64,000 nucleotides of DNA, taken from Asterella californica. Taxonomy: Eukaryota > Streptophyta > Marchantiopsida > Marchantiales > Aytoniaceae. The position numbers and the translations under genes were made by a program. A model generated the notes under the pieces. It ran no database searches and was not told the DNA's origin. It saw only the letters and a list, made by a program, of their open reading frames with translations. The first letter of the stretch is position 1. Each line of letters starts with the position of its first letter. The DNA lies in contig JAYKYS010000010.1 in NCBI GenBank assembly GCA_036924285.1, positions 5,580,001 through 5,644,000 of the forward strand, in the 5' to 3' direction. Shown piece after piece: positions 1 to 13,879 of this stretch.

Positions 1-900
1 ATCCCTTGACACTGTCCACTAATAAACTTACCAATTTTCTTGGGTGAGATCTAATGCTCCGCTATCTAAAAGCCCTTTTTAGCCACATGAGGACCAAGTC
101 CTACCGGAAAGAGAGCACATATCAAAAAAAAACATTATTTGAAATGTGTTTCTCAAACTGTGCGTCAATCTAATGCAGTTCACTTTTAAAAGAATGTTTA
201 AGGTGGACCAAGATCAGAGAAAAGAGATAGTCCATGATTATAAAACTTGTCTCATGTCAAAATCACTGCTATCTAAGATCGAGTTGCCCACACCAAACTT
301 GAGACCTATATGTCACTAAAACCATCTGAGCTCAAACCCTAAAACTGAATGGTCGGGATCTTCCCTATCAAAGTAAAAAAAATGGATAAAAACCGTAAAT
401 TGTATCAAACATACTAATGAAAAGTCAATACATGCTACAATTTTGCACCGCGAATTCATCTCTTTAGTTTCTGTTAACGGTGATTCAAACCCAAACAATT
501 ATCGCTTAGAATTGAGAATAACTTCACGACCAATTTTGGATTCTAATCTTCTTCACACTGATCTGATTGACAATGACAGTGACTTTAATCATTCCAATCA
601 TAATTCAAACTATCATATGATGAGAAAATGGATGCGGTCCATTTCATGAGAAACAAGTAAACACCTTCAACGAAACAGAAATGAACCCGGCTTAATTTAC
701 GAGCGAAATTCTAGATAACAGTGTTTGCCGAGTGATCGAAGCAAATGCATACATTGCATGAGCAGCCACATGCTTTCTGTGTATGCGAAAAAGCGGGGAA
801 GAGAAAGACCTTTTGGCTGATTTTCGTGTTTTCGGGCAACTTCAGAGACGCACGTTCTTGTTCACGTTGACAAGATCTTCTTTTCGCTAAGAGCGTCTGC
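1..900. other. non-coding stretch, nothing recognised
   Basis: AT-rich sequence with only short open frames on both strands and no recognisable protein motif, repeat pair or RNA gene. Confidence 0.5.
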
Positions 901-1746
901 ACTCTGTAGCGGAGCATCATGTAAGGTGCATTCGTGCTCGTTCCGTACTTGCTCTTTGCTAGGAATGCTAGGAATGAAAAGATTGTCGGGGTCTTTTTGC
1001 CAAGCTCGTAGGGAGGAAGGTTCGGAATTTCTGCTGCATGCTGCGGAGGCTGTCCGCCGCCCTTCCCAGATTTGGTGCTGGTTTTCTCCGTTTCCTCAGA
1101 TCAGCAGAGTTGCGCTCTGCGTGAGTGATGGTAGGATATTCTCGCCTTGTCCTTTTCTATCCTCATGCCGTTTCTTCTCATCCAATCAGTTCGTCTTGGA
1201 TACGCACTCGATTTGAAAGGAAGTACGATTTCCTCAGCTTTTTCTCCGTTGGAAAAGTTGAACTCTTCCTTTCCCTAGGGCTTGAACCTTGCTGTCTACA
1301 CTGCATCGACTCCGTTCCGTTCACCAACCGGGGTCTCCGCTTCGCTGCTTCTTCCATCTTTAGAAACATGATAGACTACTCTTCCTGTTTGACGTCAGTA
1401 TGTCCAAACTCGTTATAATACCTCAGCAGGGCGTTCGAAATGCTGCCTTTGAGGATTTGATGCTTCCGGCTCCGTATCTCGTACACAAAAGCGAACTTCA
1501 AAGAACGTGTTTGATTGTCTTCTCGTCCGTGATTGTAAGAGAGGCTTCGTTCTTGTGCGGGACTGTTGAGACCTGCGAACGACGGGCCACGCTAGTCTTC
1601 GTCGCACGGAAATCACATCCACTGCACAAAGGGATGGCACGGCGATTGACCTGATAAAAGAAGAGTACCATCGTTGTGGTTGGGCAGCTGTATGAAGTAC
1701 GGAACGTGTATAAAGACAATGACTTCCACGGAGCGGGACAAGAGCT

Positions 1747-2343
1747 TTGCGTGTCCGAAAGCTTCGAGAACAACGTGGGAACCTTTGGCTTCAGACGTTG
1801 TTATTACAGCCTTACTGCATTGTTTCTGTCACCTCACGCCAGTATCTGCATGGAAACGGCGTTGTATCCTCCGCTCTACTTCCCCTCAAAGTATCAATAC
1901 CGCAGGACGTGCCTCGACCTAACACACAGAGAGGATCTGCTAAATTTATCGAAACGGTCGACTGCACACTTTTGGCGTGCCATGATTCCGAAAACTTAAA
2001 AGCCTTTCCTCCAGTCCCACCTCCGTTCCCAGTTCACATCATATCATCATCTCGGAAGCCTGTTGAGGACTCCGTGCGCATGCTTAGCACCGAGCTGCTC
2101 AAATTCATTTCATTTTCTCCCAACCGAGGACAGAATTTGCTCCAAGAGGTCCTAGATGACTCGGGGAAAAAGTACGAAAGAGTCGAAGAAGAGGAGAGAA
2201 TAGAAGAGCAGCTGGAGCTGGATCTCTACCCAAGTGGTAAGAACATCAAGGACGTTCAGAGTGGCACGAACAAAGACTCAAGGAATCTATCAACAGATTC
2301 CATCTCTCATGCGTTTAAACGAATTCTGAAACACTCCTCCTGA
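1747..2343 (+). CDS. hypothetical protein, possible host exon
   Basis: This open frame of 198 codons starts with ATG and ends in TGA. The second half has a protein-like composition: a proline run (PPVPPPFP, near residue 90), then an acidic stretch rich in Glu, Asp and Leu (near residues 140-170), then a Ser/Lys-rich tail. I recognise no domain. The upstream 0.9-1.7 kb holds overlapping open frames in other phases, as expected for a pyrimidine-rich promoter or 5' leader. It could be a single-exon gene, the last exon of a spliced gene, or chance. The start is only the first ATG of the frame. Confidence 0.22.
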   Translation: MRVRKLREQRGNLWLQTLLLQPYCIVSVTSRQYLHGNGVVSSALLPLKVSIPQDVPRPNTQRGSAKFIETVDCTLLACHDSENLKAFPPVPPPFPVHIISSSRKPVEDSVRMLSTELLKFISFSPNRGQNLLQEVLDDSGKKYERVEEEERIEEQLELDLYPSGKNIKDVQSGTNKDSRNLSTDSISHAFKRILKHSS

Positions 2344-2349
2344 CATGCT

Positions 2350-5118
2350 GACTGTATAAAATTCGACACACTCGCGCTGCAGGTTACAGATTTATCGACG
2401 TGCCTTAGGAGGAAATGAAACGTATTTCGTTTATTACCAATAACAAACGATGTTTCACAAATCAAGAGAAAGAGGAATTCCTCTGCACTCACTCAATGAT
2501 CTGAACCATCGAGAGACATTCTGTGTCTATCTCGTGGTTTATTCGTCCGGCCATAAAAGCGTATATTATTCGCCGTTTGGATCTTAGGGACTTGGACGGG
2601 GTGTGACATAATTCGTGCATTCATGGATCTTACTCTCACGCGTTCTCTCCGAGGGGAAACCAAAAGGTCACCTTTTACTTTACCTTTACGAATATTTCTA
2701 GTTCTCGTTTGAAATCACTCCCCAAGACTGAGAAGACTTCATGAGACTGAGAACAACACCATGAAGTATCTCCAAGCAGACTTACGCGTAAGCATCCACC
2801 CGTCAGACATCAAAGTCAGTGCCATTTAAGTGTCATCATTTGCATAACGCGAAACGCGATTTCAACAGCAACTGACCTTGACCTTATCACCTTCTAGTAA
2901 AGGAGACAGGAAACAGGAGACAATAGCGGGGCAGATGAGTGATAGGTGTATTGTTCTCCCAAGGTGAGAGTTGTCCCTTGTACGAGAGCTCCACCAGAGG
3001 AACGTGAACCCTTTGAACCCCACTCTACCTCCATCTGATCGTCGACTGGAGACCTCAACCCGACCCAATCTCAATGCTCGGTGTTGATAAAAATCCCGCA
3101 GCAAAACGACCTACGTGTTGCAACCTAAGGGCAGCAAAAGGCAACGTAGCTGGCTCATTAAGATAATGACACCTGTCCGCGGCCGAGTCTTACTCATTCA
3201 TCCCGCATCCCTCGATAATTCGACAGCGATACATCGCGAACACCCTGCTCACGCAAGACACTGCTTCTATCACCTCTAGACCATGCATGACCATGAGTGC
3301 TATTCCGTACATCCCCTTGCAATCACCTCCCTATCACCGTAGTCATATGATGGTCAGAAGAGACCAAACCACCCAACACTGACTTTTTGCGTTCTGCTTG
3401 GCCGAGACTAGATTCGTTCCAGGTGACGCAGCATACCAACTTACCTACGGAAGAGAGAAAAACCGAATGGACAAAGATATTGCGCAATCATCAACATTAG
3501 GTCGCAGCGCTGATAATATATGACCATGAATCCACGGAAATACATATCCCATATCACAACAAATAAATCGGTGCTGAATGCAGGAGAATGCATATCCCCA
3601 TATCTCAACATATAAGCTGGTGCTGACAAGTGGATCAGAATGGTACGACAAAGACCATCCCCGACGAAGTATAGTCCGAGTGTCAACCAAAGCGGCGATA
3701 CACAGTTTTGCCGACCATTCCAAGGAGCATAGTACTGAGATGCAACACAAAGCTCTCAAGATGCACCACGAACTTCCTAGAACTCCACTACCGTAGCCAC
3801 CAATATAGAAGCTGAAAGAAAACAATCATCCGATCAAAAACCTCCCACGCAAAAACGGAATACCACGTACAAAAGAAGACCAAGAAGACAACTGGTCGCA
3901 CATGTGAGCAACCGCCAGAACAAAAGATATAACAAAAGGTTTTCAATAAACGAACATATATGGACAAACTGAACTTTGGGGTTCCAGTCTCTGCAAATCT
4001 GATTTACAACTGCGTAATCGATGCTAGAGAAATTCATCCTCAACTCCGGGGCAGTTAACAGACCACCACGCAGAGCTTTCTAGCAGGGCTGGAATAAACA
4101 AAAAGAATTTTCACGTAATAATTCCTACTCTAAACTCAGAAAGACTAAGCTAAGACCTGTATATTTGCAGTAAGGGCTACATTTACAGAACGAAGTTCCA
4201 GACTAACCATCTGGCTAGAGGCGGATGACTTCCCACCCCTTCAGAGCAAGTTTGGCACTTGGGCGCAGCTGGGACGATCAAGCGCTAACAAGTCTAGATC
4301 CTTCCTCAGACTCGGCAAAACTTATTTCTCATGCGACGGTGCTACTCAACTGTCGTTTGGGACGTTGTTTCCATATTCTCTGTAAAATCCACTGAACGTA
4401 GCACAGGTTGCTGGGTAAACTGAGAAGTATGAAGGGTTCAATAAATTAAAACAGAACGAAACGTCGCCTCGCCGTTCAACCTTCCACCTACTGTAAATGT
4501 ATCTAGCCTACAATCTAACGAAGATGCTGGGGCTGCGCGCACATGAATGAGTAGTTCAAGGGAAAATTTTAGTACTGACAGGAAACACCCACCAGTCACT
4601 AGTCCAGTTACATGAGGTAAGCTGCAAGAAAGGCCACCATGACGGTCAGCTGAGGGGAAATTTACAACTCTGGGTCGAGGCATTGCCTCTTATGACACAA
4701 TTAGCCTTAGAGAGAAGCTAGTTGCATGGTGTGGTGGTGGTATTTTACAATGCAGCTTGAACCCCATGGCGCCGTGTATACCGTCAAGGTCAAAGTTTGA
4801 ACCTCCCAACGAAGGTTTTCGTTTTCCCAGCCAGCCACACTACAGTCAAATTTGAAACTTGACTCCATGATTAGGGAGCTCCTAATGAAATCATCCGGAA
4901 ACGCGGCTCTGTACTTGGCCTGCTCCTGTTACTCTTTTCATTTAGAAAAGCCGTGTCTGCGAATATGTTGTAATCGAGAATCAGTTGCTCATCCTGCACC
5001 GTTGGTTGAACTTCACGAGCTTCGCGGAAGTCTGACACATGTTCATCCATTCCTGCACTCGTCTTGCACATGGCGCCGAGTTATAAATAGGCACGTAATT
5101 CCTTCATCCTGACACCTC
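2350..5118. other. intergenic DNA and 3' flank of the RING-CH gene
   Basis: No convincing coding sequence. The part next to 5118 is presumably the 3' untranslated region and terminator of the minus-strand E3 gene. Around 3540-3640 a segment of about 48 bp is imperfectly duplicated in tandem (two copies of a stretch reading catatcccc-atatc, ending in ggtgctga). Confidence 0.45.
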
Positions 5119-7264
5119 TTAAGGCAATTCGTGTGCTGGAGAAGGACCAGGTGCCACCGCGAAGTGCACAGCTCTTGCTTGTCCTGCTTGCAGAATAATA
5201 GCAACTTCTGCCGCCGCCATTGCTGCTTCCTGCAAAGAGAGAATGCACAGATGAGATTCGCTTCCCAGTAGTACATAGACACACAGTAGTTACTGAACAG
5301 TAAACCAAACGATGCTCAAATCGCAATTAAGGAGACCGCAGGCACAATCCGAGTGATTGCAGCTCTTGGTTCTAATTGGTACCTGGCGCTGTCTTCTACG
5401 CTGTAGGATGTTCATAGCACGTGCCATAATGTAGCATGGTAGTAGAAAACCAGCAGCTCTTAGGAAGAAAAGCTGTCATAACAAACAACGATGACATCAG
5501 CTGTAAAACCAATCGTCCTTCAACCAATGCAAAACCTCACAGTTGAAGTCAACAATATATTCGATAGAAAAGGCACTAGTTCACCGGACGCAAATCTCCC
5601 AATTCCATCATAATCCTTTACTTACAGTGAAAAATGTGGAGGTGTCTTCATCAGTGCCGGCTGCTGCCATCAAGAGTGCGTGACGGAGCAGCAACAGAGC
5701 CATTAGCTGCCATCACAAAGTTTACACAAGTTAGACGAAGAGTCCACACCGAGAGGAACTGATCCTGAATTCCCATCCCAGCTTTCAGACGGAAATTCCC
5801 CGAGAACAACCCGAGAACAACCTGAGAAAAAGGTGAAATTCACTCACGATAAGAGCGGCAGACCGGCAACACGCAGCACCACCAGCATTCGCTGCGTCAT
5901 ATTCATCGTACTCCGCATCAAGTAGGTGTCGCTCCGCGGCAGCCATCGCAAGCAATCGAGGATCACGCAAATGATCTAACGGATGTGAACCAGTGATCCC
6001 CCATTCCCCGCTGTATGAAGCAAGCACCCCATTGGTCAGTTAGTGGTATTCCCACTGGAGGAAGCCCGGCAGCAGCAGTGTTACAGTGAAATGTTGCAAA
6101 CGGCAACGATGTCAAGATTCGGACAAATTCGGCCCAGGCAGAGTACCAGTAAACACAGGAACAGAGAAGAAGTCAGCAGTCATATACTGAAGGAGGTACT
6201 TGATAATTTCGACTAGCAGATACGACCCTCACCTGAGTTCGACAGGAATTCCGTCCGAATTATGTCGTCGAGGAGGAGCATCGTATCCGCTCTTATATGG
6301 CTGATGGGAAACACACGAGGAAATGCATGACGATTCAGAACTGAGGTCCTCAAACAAATCCCAAAATCTTCGACTGGCACAACCAACTATAATAAAGCGT
6401 GGTAAAAGTTTCAAATACGAGTGTTTCCAACGAAAATTATCGGCTAATTCCTCACAGCCGCCCGGACTGTGAGGATAAGATTGACATATCATCTGACACT
6501 GGCTAGAGGGTAGACAACTAGCCTCGGAGAATGACGTACCTGGTGGCAAATTTCACAAATCGTGTCTCCCTTCTCGTTACACCAGCGCTGGACGCATTTG
6601 CGATGTGCGTACTGTGATTTATCAACAGACAAAACTCAGCAACTACCCAGACAATGGTTTGATGAAAGTAGTGAAGTAGTGGACATCAAACAACTTGCCG
6701 ATCTGCTCTACACCCGTCAACATGAAAAATCAGTTGCAATGAGAAGAAACATAAACGTGCTGGACAAGTAGGAACCCGTATCCGCCCGTACTAGACTCTC
6801 TGTACAAATACAACGGTGACGGACAGGAAGAAAATCTGGACCGTCCTAGATCCCGATGACCTCCAACGGTAAAAAGGTGCACAAGTGAACTGTGGACATG
6901 AGCCGTAAAATCCTACCTTGACACTACCAGAACACGCGCAGGGCGTCTCAAGATTGTTGACATCGTCCTCTTCCTGACAGATTCGGCATTCAGCAATTTC
7001 TACGGCACCAGCAGTCAAAGCATCCTCGTTCAAATCGTCGACGTTGATTCCAGCCAGAGAGTCGGAAGTGGCGACTGCTGTGTAGGCGAATCCTTCTTGA
7101 GTCGGCGGAGCAGCAGTTTTCTGTCCAGAGCAGCTGATTGAGATAGAGTGCTCGACGGGAGCTACACTTGGAAGTGATCGGCCTGAGCTCCCTCCATCCT
7201 GTAATGAATTGACCGCTGAGCCAGCCATCAACCGCTCCACGTCCAAACTAAGGTGGTCTCCCAT
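5119..7264 (-). CDS. RING-CH (RINGv) membrane E3 ubiquitin ligase, DUF3675 family, 7 coding exons
   Basis: Predicted membrane-anchored E3 ubiquitin ligase of the plant MARCH-like family. Exons read on the minus strand, all with GT-AG borders: 7264-6917, 6611-6540, 6300-6233, 6010-5848, 5706-5626, 5472-5383, 5229-5119 (stop TAA). They join in phase to give 310 residues. The C4HC3 RINGv finger spans C93, C96, C109, C111, H119, C122, C135 and C138 and is split by intron 1. The DUF3675 region follows: the PYKSGY motif, then [22 protein letters not shown], then two hydrophobic membrane segments (about residues 215-235 and 245-265), a basic RRRQRQ, and an alanine-rich tail. I chose MGDHLSL as start because plant homologues begin with MGDH. 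An in-frame ATG at 7291 would add nine residues. No frameshift or stop is seen in the joined exons. The exact substrate is unknown. Confidence 0.93.
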
Positions 7265-7291
7265 CCCTTCGGGTCCGTTCATCACCACCAA

Positions 7292-10200
7292 TGCCAGCTT
7301 TCAAAACGCTCCCTGAAACTCTTGCAGGCTACAGACCAAGGAAAACAAAGAAACTGTGGACCAAATAGAACTTGGATGCGATATTTGCCGAGTAGAAAGG
7401 GTCGAACGATACTCGAAAGCCTCTGCAATTTACCAACCACCGAAACCAAATAATCAAAAAAATGCACGCACTCCAGGTCTCTATCGGATGAAGCTCCTAT
7501 CAGAGCAAACTTTGTCCAAAGTGGAAGACAGCTATGAAGTGCTCGACACAACCATTCACTCCAAGAAAGGAACCTGTAATTTCCTACACCTCAGCGGTGA
7601 CGGAGGTAACAAGGCCCAGAACAGGCCCAAGTAATACACCAACACAAATCGCATCCAGATGAAGCGAGTACCTTGCCTGTTCGGAGGGTCAATACTGGGA
7701 CTTCCTGCCAGCTTCAAGAACACATGCACTTAAGACCTAAATTGTCCCTCTCCGTGGACCCAAAAATAAGAACCGAACACCTTTACGCCTCAATTTCCAG
7801 CTGCAGAAAATCGCAAGAATCCTTGATTGAGTCACCAATACACGCTTCGATCCTAAATTTTCGCACCAGGTCCTGCGTCCCAAACGTTTCTGCGTATCCA
7901 CGCTCTATTCGTCTCCTTCAAGCCTCTGCCCAAGAGCCTACTAACATATGCAGAAAGGACTCGAGTTGTCGGGACGCCGTCCGAATGAAAAATGTGTTCT
8001 TGTTCCTCTATTAAGAAATCAACCTGCGGATCGACGCGTTGGTCCCAAGTAGAAAAAAATCAAGCCAAGCCCCGGCCAGCCCTCACAATCGAGCAGAGGA
8101 AGCCCCCGAGTAGAAATGTAAACCCAAAGATGACACTCGTACGTATGTTCTACAGCAAATAGTCCACAACTCTGTACTACGCTACCCTCCTCGCCCCTTC
8201 CTTTACCGCATCCGCTCTCTCTTCTCTCGGTCTATTATCTGTCTGTGCCCGCTGTGTTCTGTGGTCTCTTCTCCACTTCACTCCTCACGCACCGCGTCTG
8301 GCGATCGACCTTTTCATTCAAAACGCGTTCATACACAACGGACCAAGTAGCTGCCCAGTGGAAGTCTTCTCCCCGGTCTTATACCGAAGTAAGTCCGACT
8401 CTGGCCCAAGTCCCTCCCCGGTCACCCGGTGGTACTGTTCGGCAAACCGACAATACGGGTCTCCCTCGCCTAACCCCTAACCCAAGTTTCCAACCCCGCC
8501 TTTTTACACAGGAAAGTAAAACGGTCGTATCTTACCATTTAACTCACTCGTTATGATAGTTAATGCTTAACCCATCGTGTCGACTGGCCGTCTGTCAGAT
8601 TCACGAGATCGATAGGCGAGGAGGAGGAAGAGGAGTTGTGAGTTCGGTCTCTTTTCCTCTCAACAGCAGGTGGGAAGTTGGAAGTAACAGGAGAGTATGG
8701 GAGTCTCTAGAGTAGCAGGCGGCGTTCAGGCACCAACTAACCGGAGCTACCACCGAAGAATAAATTTATTATAAAAGGGCTTTGTCGTCACATTTGTTAA
8801 TGAATATTCTTGCAGCGTAGGTTTCGTCTGGTTTGCCTTTGATCCGGTGAAAAGAAAGGGGTCGGTTTCGCCGTTTCCTCCTCCGTGTTCCAGTGGAAAC
8901 GGTCAAAAGGCGAAAGAACCATTTATGAGTAGCTCGGAAGAAATCTTTGAAACATAGGTGTTCAAACTCATCTCCGTTCTCAAGCTAAAGCTCCGGGGAG
9001 TTGCCGATATCCTCAACTCCTACCCGGTCTCTTCTCTACTCCAGCACAGCAACTGAAACCGACACTAGAAATATTCAATAATGAAGAAAAGAAACTGAAA
9101 CCGGCACGACTGTCACAATGTCGTGACCGTCCTCGCAGGGAGTGGAAAAACCCGACGCAAACGTCCCCCTCCAGCTACTCCCCGCGGTCACATCATCGAC
9201 CCCTCCTCCCTCTTCCTCCTCTCGTTGCAACGGCACGGTAGAGTCAGAGACGACCGACGAGCCCTACAGTCACAACGGGCAGCACCTGCCCTCGGCTGCC
9301 CGTGCACGTCTCTATCTATGGTATCTTTCCGTGTTCCCTTCACGTTCATTCCTTTCTTTTTCCCTTCTTTCCATCTCTTTCCGGGCTACGCCTTCTTTCG
9401 AAAGGCAGTGCGAGCCTTCCCGGTCGCTCTCTTTCTTTTTCCCTTTTCGACGTGGATATAAGCGCCAGCAGAACAGATCTCCTCCTCTCCCTACAGTTGA
9501 TCTACCCTCCGAGCCTACCTACGAACCTACCGGAGGGAAAATACGCACCACCTTCATTCATTCAGCGTCCAGCACACACAAACGCATCTGGACCTTTCAC
9601 CTGATTATTAATCGGCTGTAATACGCCCCAATTCCCTCTTAACTCTAACTGACAGACGCATACGTCAGCGTTTCGACTTAATCGACAAACTACATACAAA
9701 CCACGAGGCGCTTGTCCTAATCGAAGCAAGAAATTTGCCATCGGCCACCGGTGACCGCTCTAGCGGCTCTACATACCGGGCGCCAGCCTAGATCCGGCAT
9801 CCCGTATAATGTGCCCCGGCAACTTTTCTAGAAAAGCAAGATAGTAGAGAAGATGCCGGATGATTTCTGTCTCAAAACACACACAAAAAGTGAAAAAGTA
9901 TTCGGAAATTGCTAAAAAAACGCCGCTAAGTTAACACAAAATTACGTCACCTGTAACAAACCGCCGGCAAATTACCGGTAAGCAGGCAAAACCTAGGCTG
10001 AGTCTGCTACATACACGAAACCCGATCTCGGACACATTCATACATCTCTTCCATCCCAACGTCCCAAGCTCGACATCTTTCCACCTGTCACTATTATGTA
10101 TTATAATACTGTATCCAGCTGCCAGCAGTACTGTCCTTCTCCTTCGGTCAGTTTCTCGTTCTGTTTGCTTGGCCCACGACTCGCACAATGTGAAATCCTT

Positions 10201-11000
10201 TCCTTCTTTCGGTTGAGTGGATGTTAATATATTCGGCTCGGAATGCTCTTTCCGGTACAGAACATGGACTACAGTAGTGTCGTGTCCTCCGCTGTCACAA
10301 TGCGTCTCAGTTTCTTCGTCCCTTTCCGGTCATGATTTTCGATAAAGCAAACTGTTCGTTTCACAGACGAGGAAAGCTTGCCATCTCCGACTAGGAGGAC
10401 CATGTGTTTGCCTCAAGCGTTTGGCGGGACGCTTGTGGTTTGGAAATGTTCGGTTCTTATTCATCTCGTTCTCCACTGTCTAGTGGGCTTTGTTTGGCAC
10501 CGATGTTAGTTAGTACTCCCACAGTTCTAGTGTTTTGATGGAGAGAAGTGCGTTAACTGTATCAAACCAACAAGGCTCACTTAACTCGATGAGTTAGTAG
10601 CAAATTAAAGAAAAACCTTCTCAGTCAAACCATTTCATCTGAATCGGCTGTAATACGCCATCATGAATGCTCAAGTCGTCTCCAAGCTGCAACAAAGTGC
10701 CCTATTGTGCCTACGGCTAACCAGATGGAAAACAAAGTTACTTCTGCATCATCCATCTTACTTACCTATCAGGATTTCTCTGATGCGTCCAGTATTTTAG
10801 ATGTTATTACATTCCAGATAGATCGTAGTAGTGGCTAGAAAACATTTCTGTTGCTTCAATTGGGGGCTTGAAAACATTTTTCTGACGGGGCTTGTTAACC
10901 ACTTCGCATCCCGAGTGACACTTTTACCAAATGAAAGTATGTGTGTCTAAATCATAAGGCGTTGCAGCAGAAGAGGCTAGGAGGCCCATATCAGATTAAA
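7292..11000. other. 5' flank of the E3 gene and pyrimidine-rich non-coding DNA
   Basis: Immediately upstream of the E3 start lie its 5' untranslated region and possibly a leader intron; a donor-like AAG|GTACT is visible on the minus strand near 7670. From 8150 to 9600 the plus strand is C/T-rich and carries overlapping long open frames of low-complexity composition that I read as non-coding. A TATA-like gatataag lies near 9453. A 17-bp sequence (atcggctgtaatacgcc) occurs at about 9611 and again near 10642, which may mark fragments of a dispersed repeat. No gene is recognised. Confidence 0.4.
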
Positions 11001-13870
11001 AAAAACTTCAAAAGAAGAGGGACCCATGAACACAGAAAACCAGGATAGTCAAGAGGAAGACAGAAGGGAGTACAAGATCTCAAAATGCAAAACAGAAAAT
11101 GGTGCAGAAGAAGAAAGGGAAAATGAGCAATGAGGAGTTTAGCCATATTCCTTCATAGCCTTAAGTACGAAGAAGAAGAAGTCTGAGCTGGGAATGACAA
11201 GCAGTTCTTGTGAGGGGGGGGAAGGGCCGTTGAGAAGTTTCTGTGGAAGAATGCGATTGGCAGAATACCCCCCAAGATACGCGTTCTGGTTTCAACTTCG
11301 AACCTGCAAAGTCTGCACATAGAGTCATAGACGAATGAGCAGTATTAAACCGTCTGAAGTAGGGAGCAATTATAGCCCAATGACTTATGCGTAATTGTGT
11401 GGAGAAAGACAAAGATTTCTGTCATGGATAGCTAAATGGTTGATATCTGATGCAGATGGGTTAAAGAAAATAATTCTGTTTAAATCATTAATCCTTGACA
11501 TTTTAAAAAAATAAGATATTGTGTATATTTTACTGAATTTTAATGTAAAAATACCTTAAACTTTTGAAACGAGATATTTTTAATAAAATGTAGCCCTCTT
11601 TCTATAGGTTACAGAAAAAAGTTAGATATATATATTATTGAATTTAAAGCCAGAGTCGTAAGTGGTGTAGTAAAATACGTGGAAGTGCACCTCTCAAGTT
11701 GTTCCTACGGTAAAAAGTTGATATTAACCAGTCGACAGATAAGATAGTAGTCTGATCCTCAAATGAAGTGGAGAGACAAGTTGCATCTCGACGAGGTTAT
11801 CAGCCAACGAGGTCATTCTCAGTGATGTCTTTGTGACCAAGAATCCACATGAAGACGTCTGGTCTAGATAGGCAAAGAGAGTTGAACTAACTGCAGGTGG
11901 CAGTGGCAGAGAGAGCAACGAGTCTTGTAAGTATGCTTGATTATCAAGAGAGAAAAATACAAGAAAAGACAATATAAATGCTAGTTGCTTGAGAATCTCG
12001 ACCAAGGCTAAAATTTTCCGCAATAAATGCCAGCCAGCATTGTGCTGAAGTCCAAGAGAAAGCTATTCTATAAATAAGTACTGTGGGGGGAAAAGTCATG
12101 TGATATATGGTAAACATAGCAGTTCAAGTATGATCAGTAATTAAAAGTGGACCAAGGAGGACCCAGAGAAGGAAAAATGATATCAATCTCAGTGTTCCTT
12201 GGAAGACCTAGAATGCTTAACAATTTAGACGGGGTTTGTTACGTTCAGTTGCATAGACCCTTTTCTCTAGTCCTGACTAGAGAGTTATCAGATACAATGT
12301 ATACAATTATACATTTAAAAGTAATACGGTTAGATATTAATCATTATTATATAAAATAATGTCTAGGATTTTTTATATATATAAACGAAATACATTTTTT
12401 TAACAACTCTTTCTTACTGTGATCGTACTCACTGCGATTGGCAACAGTCCTAGAATGTCTAGACGCAATGATAGACTATTTCGTTATGATAGTTTTATTG
12501 ACTAAGGGCTCAGACACCTAAATGCCTAAGTGAACAATCCAACCAGCAGTACAGCCATACTGGAGAATATATTGTAGTAGACAAAAAGCAGACTTCCAAT
12601 ATGTAAAATACGACAAAATCTTGTTTTTATTCTTAGAATGGAGTTGCAATATTGTATGCTTCGCTTGGATGTTTGTATATGGACTTTCATATATAGACAG
12701 TAGACGAAACTTGCACTGTGAATATATCTACTTAAGACGAAGTGATATTTTATCTCATATCATCCAAACGAGAAGAATAATATATTCAGTTGTAAACTAT
12801 CATCTACGGTCACCCTCTATCAATATAATGTCAATCGAAAGAATAACTCATTTTCTGCAATACCTCTATGAAAAGATTGATGATATTCTGACATTCATGA
12901 GGCTACCGTAACGTTGCCGCATTCATCAGCATGATATTGTGGGAGGGAGCTAACTGAATAAAATTCCAAACGGTGATGAAGTTTAGTTTCTTATTTAGAT
13001 TTTAGTAATATGGATGATACACTAACAACTTACTATCACTAGAAAAACGATAGGCATGATAATCCACTCGTTACTATCAACTGAAAATTGTTGTTTATCG
13101 AGTCCTCTTAGATCGAAACCACCGAGAACCCATAATTGCTAGTTGAGTATCTGGAGGCGATACTGCTCCTCTCGTAGTTGTGCTGTATGAATTGCTGACT
13201 GTGCTCAGAGAATAGAACCTATAATTTGACAAAGTAATGACTTACGTGAGAAAAAATAAGAAATAAAACGGAACTAAAATAAACGTAAAACGTAAGTCCA
13301 GCTGTAATAGATGAAATTATATGAGCTGATATAAAAGTACCATTGTTCGGATGAGTGTAAGAAATAATCAAGTCAGAATCGGAATCGCAATACAGAGCTA
13401 GATGTAGATGGCAACATAAATTCCATGACTTTTTGGGTCTTAGTTCTTTTTCTAGTTTTTCTTTGGGTTAGTGTAAAGGACCGTCAGATAAATCACCTTA
13501 ATAGCATCGAGGATGGATAATTAACAACCGACCGATAGCAAAGTTTGTTGAAATATTTCACGTAGCATAACTATCACATATATCGTAAGGAAGAAATACA
13601 AAAGAAAATAGAGATTAATCCCTTAAATCCCGTGGTGTAATGGCTATTATGATTATGTTAGTAGATAGAGATTACCGAGAGTAATGAGATGAAAGCAATA
13701 AATAACCTGGAATAAAAAGGCAAAATATGAGAAATATCGATTAAGTCTCCCACAGGTGGTGTGGATTAAAACTTACTCGAAGCAAGTGGGATACGAGTGA
13801 GTGGGACCGAACAAGTATCCTGGTCCTGATGTTTTACAGGTTTTTATTGTTAAATTTCTGTTAATGGAAA
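11000..13870. other. AT-rich intergenic DNA
   Basis: AT-rich sequence with many stops in all frames. A short purine-rich stretch near 11010-11130 is followed by weak coding-like sequence (11200-11430) that may be the tail of a LINE, but I cannot support that firmly. Nothing else is recognised. Confidence 0.4.
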
Positions 13871-13879
13871 TGTCAATTA

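Noticed and set aside
8459..8490. cctaacccctaaccc, possible telomere-type repeat
   Set aside because: Only two imperfect units; plant-type telomere repeats would be TTTAGGG and far longer.
9123..9621. Overlapping open frames of 100-160 codons in a pyrimidine-rich stretch
   Set aside because: All three phases are open at once and the translations are Ser/Pro/Phe-rich low complexity, typical of C/T-rich non-coding DNA.
11161..11412. LINE zinc-binding reverse-transcriptase tail
   Set aside because: One short phrase on the plus strand (LWKNAIGRIPPKIRVLV) is suggestive, but no further motif supports it.
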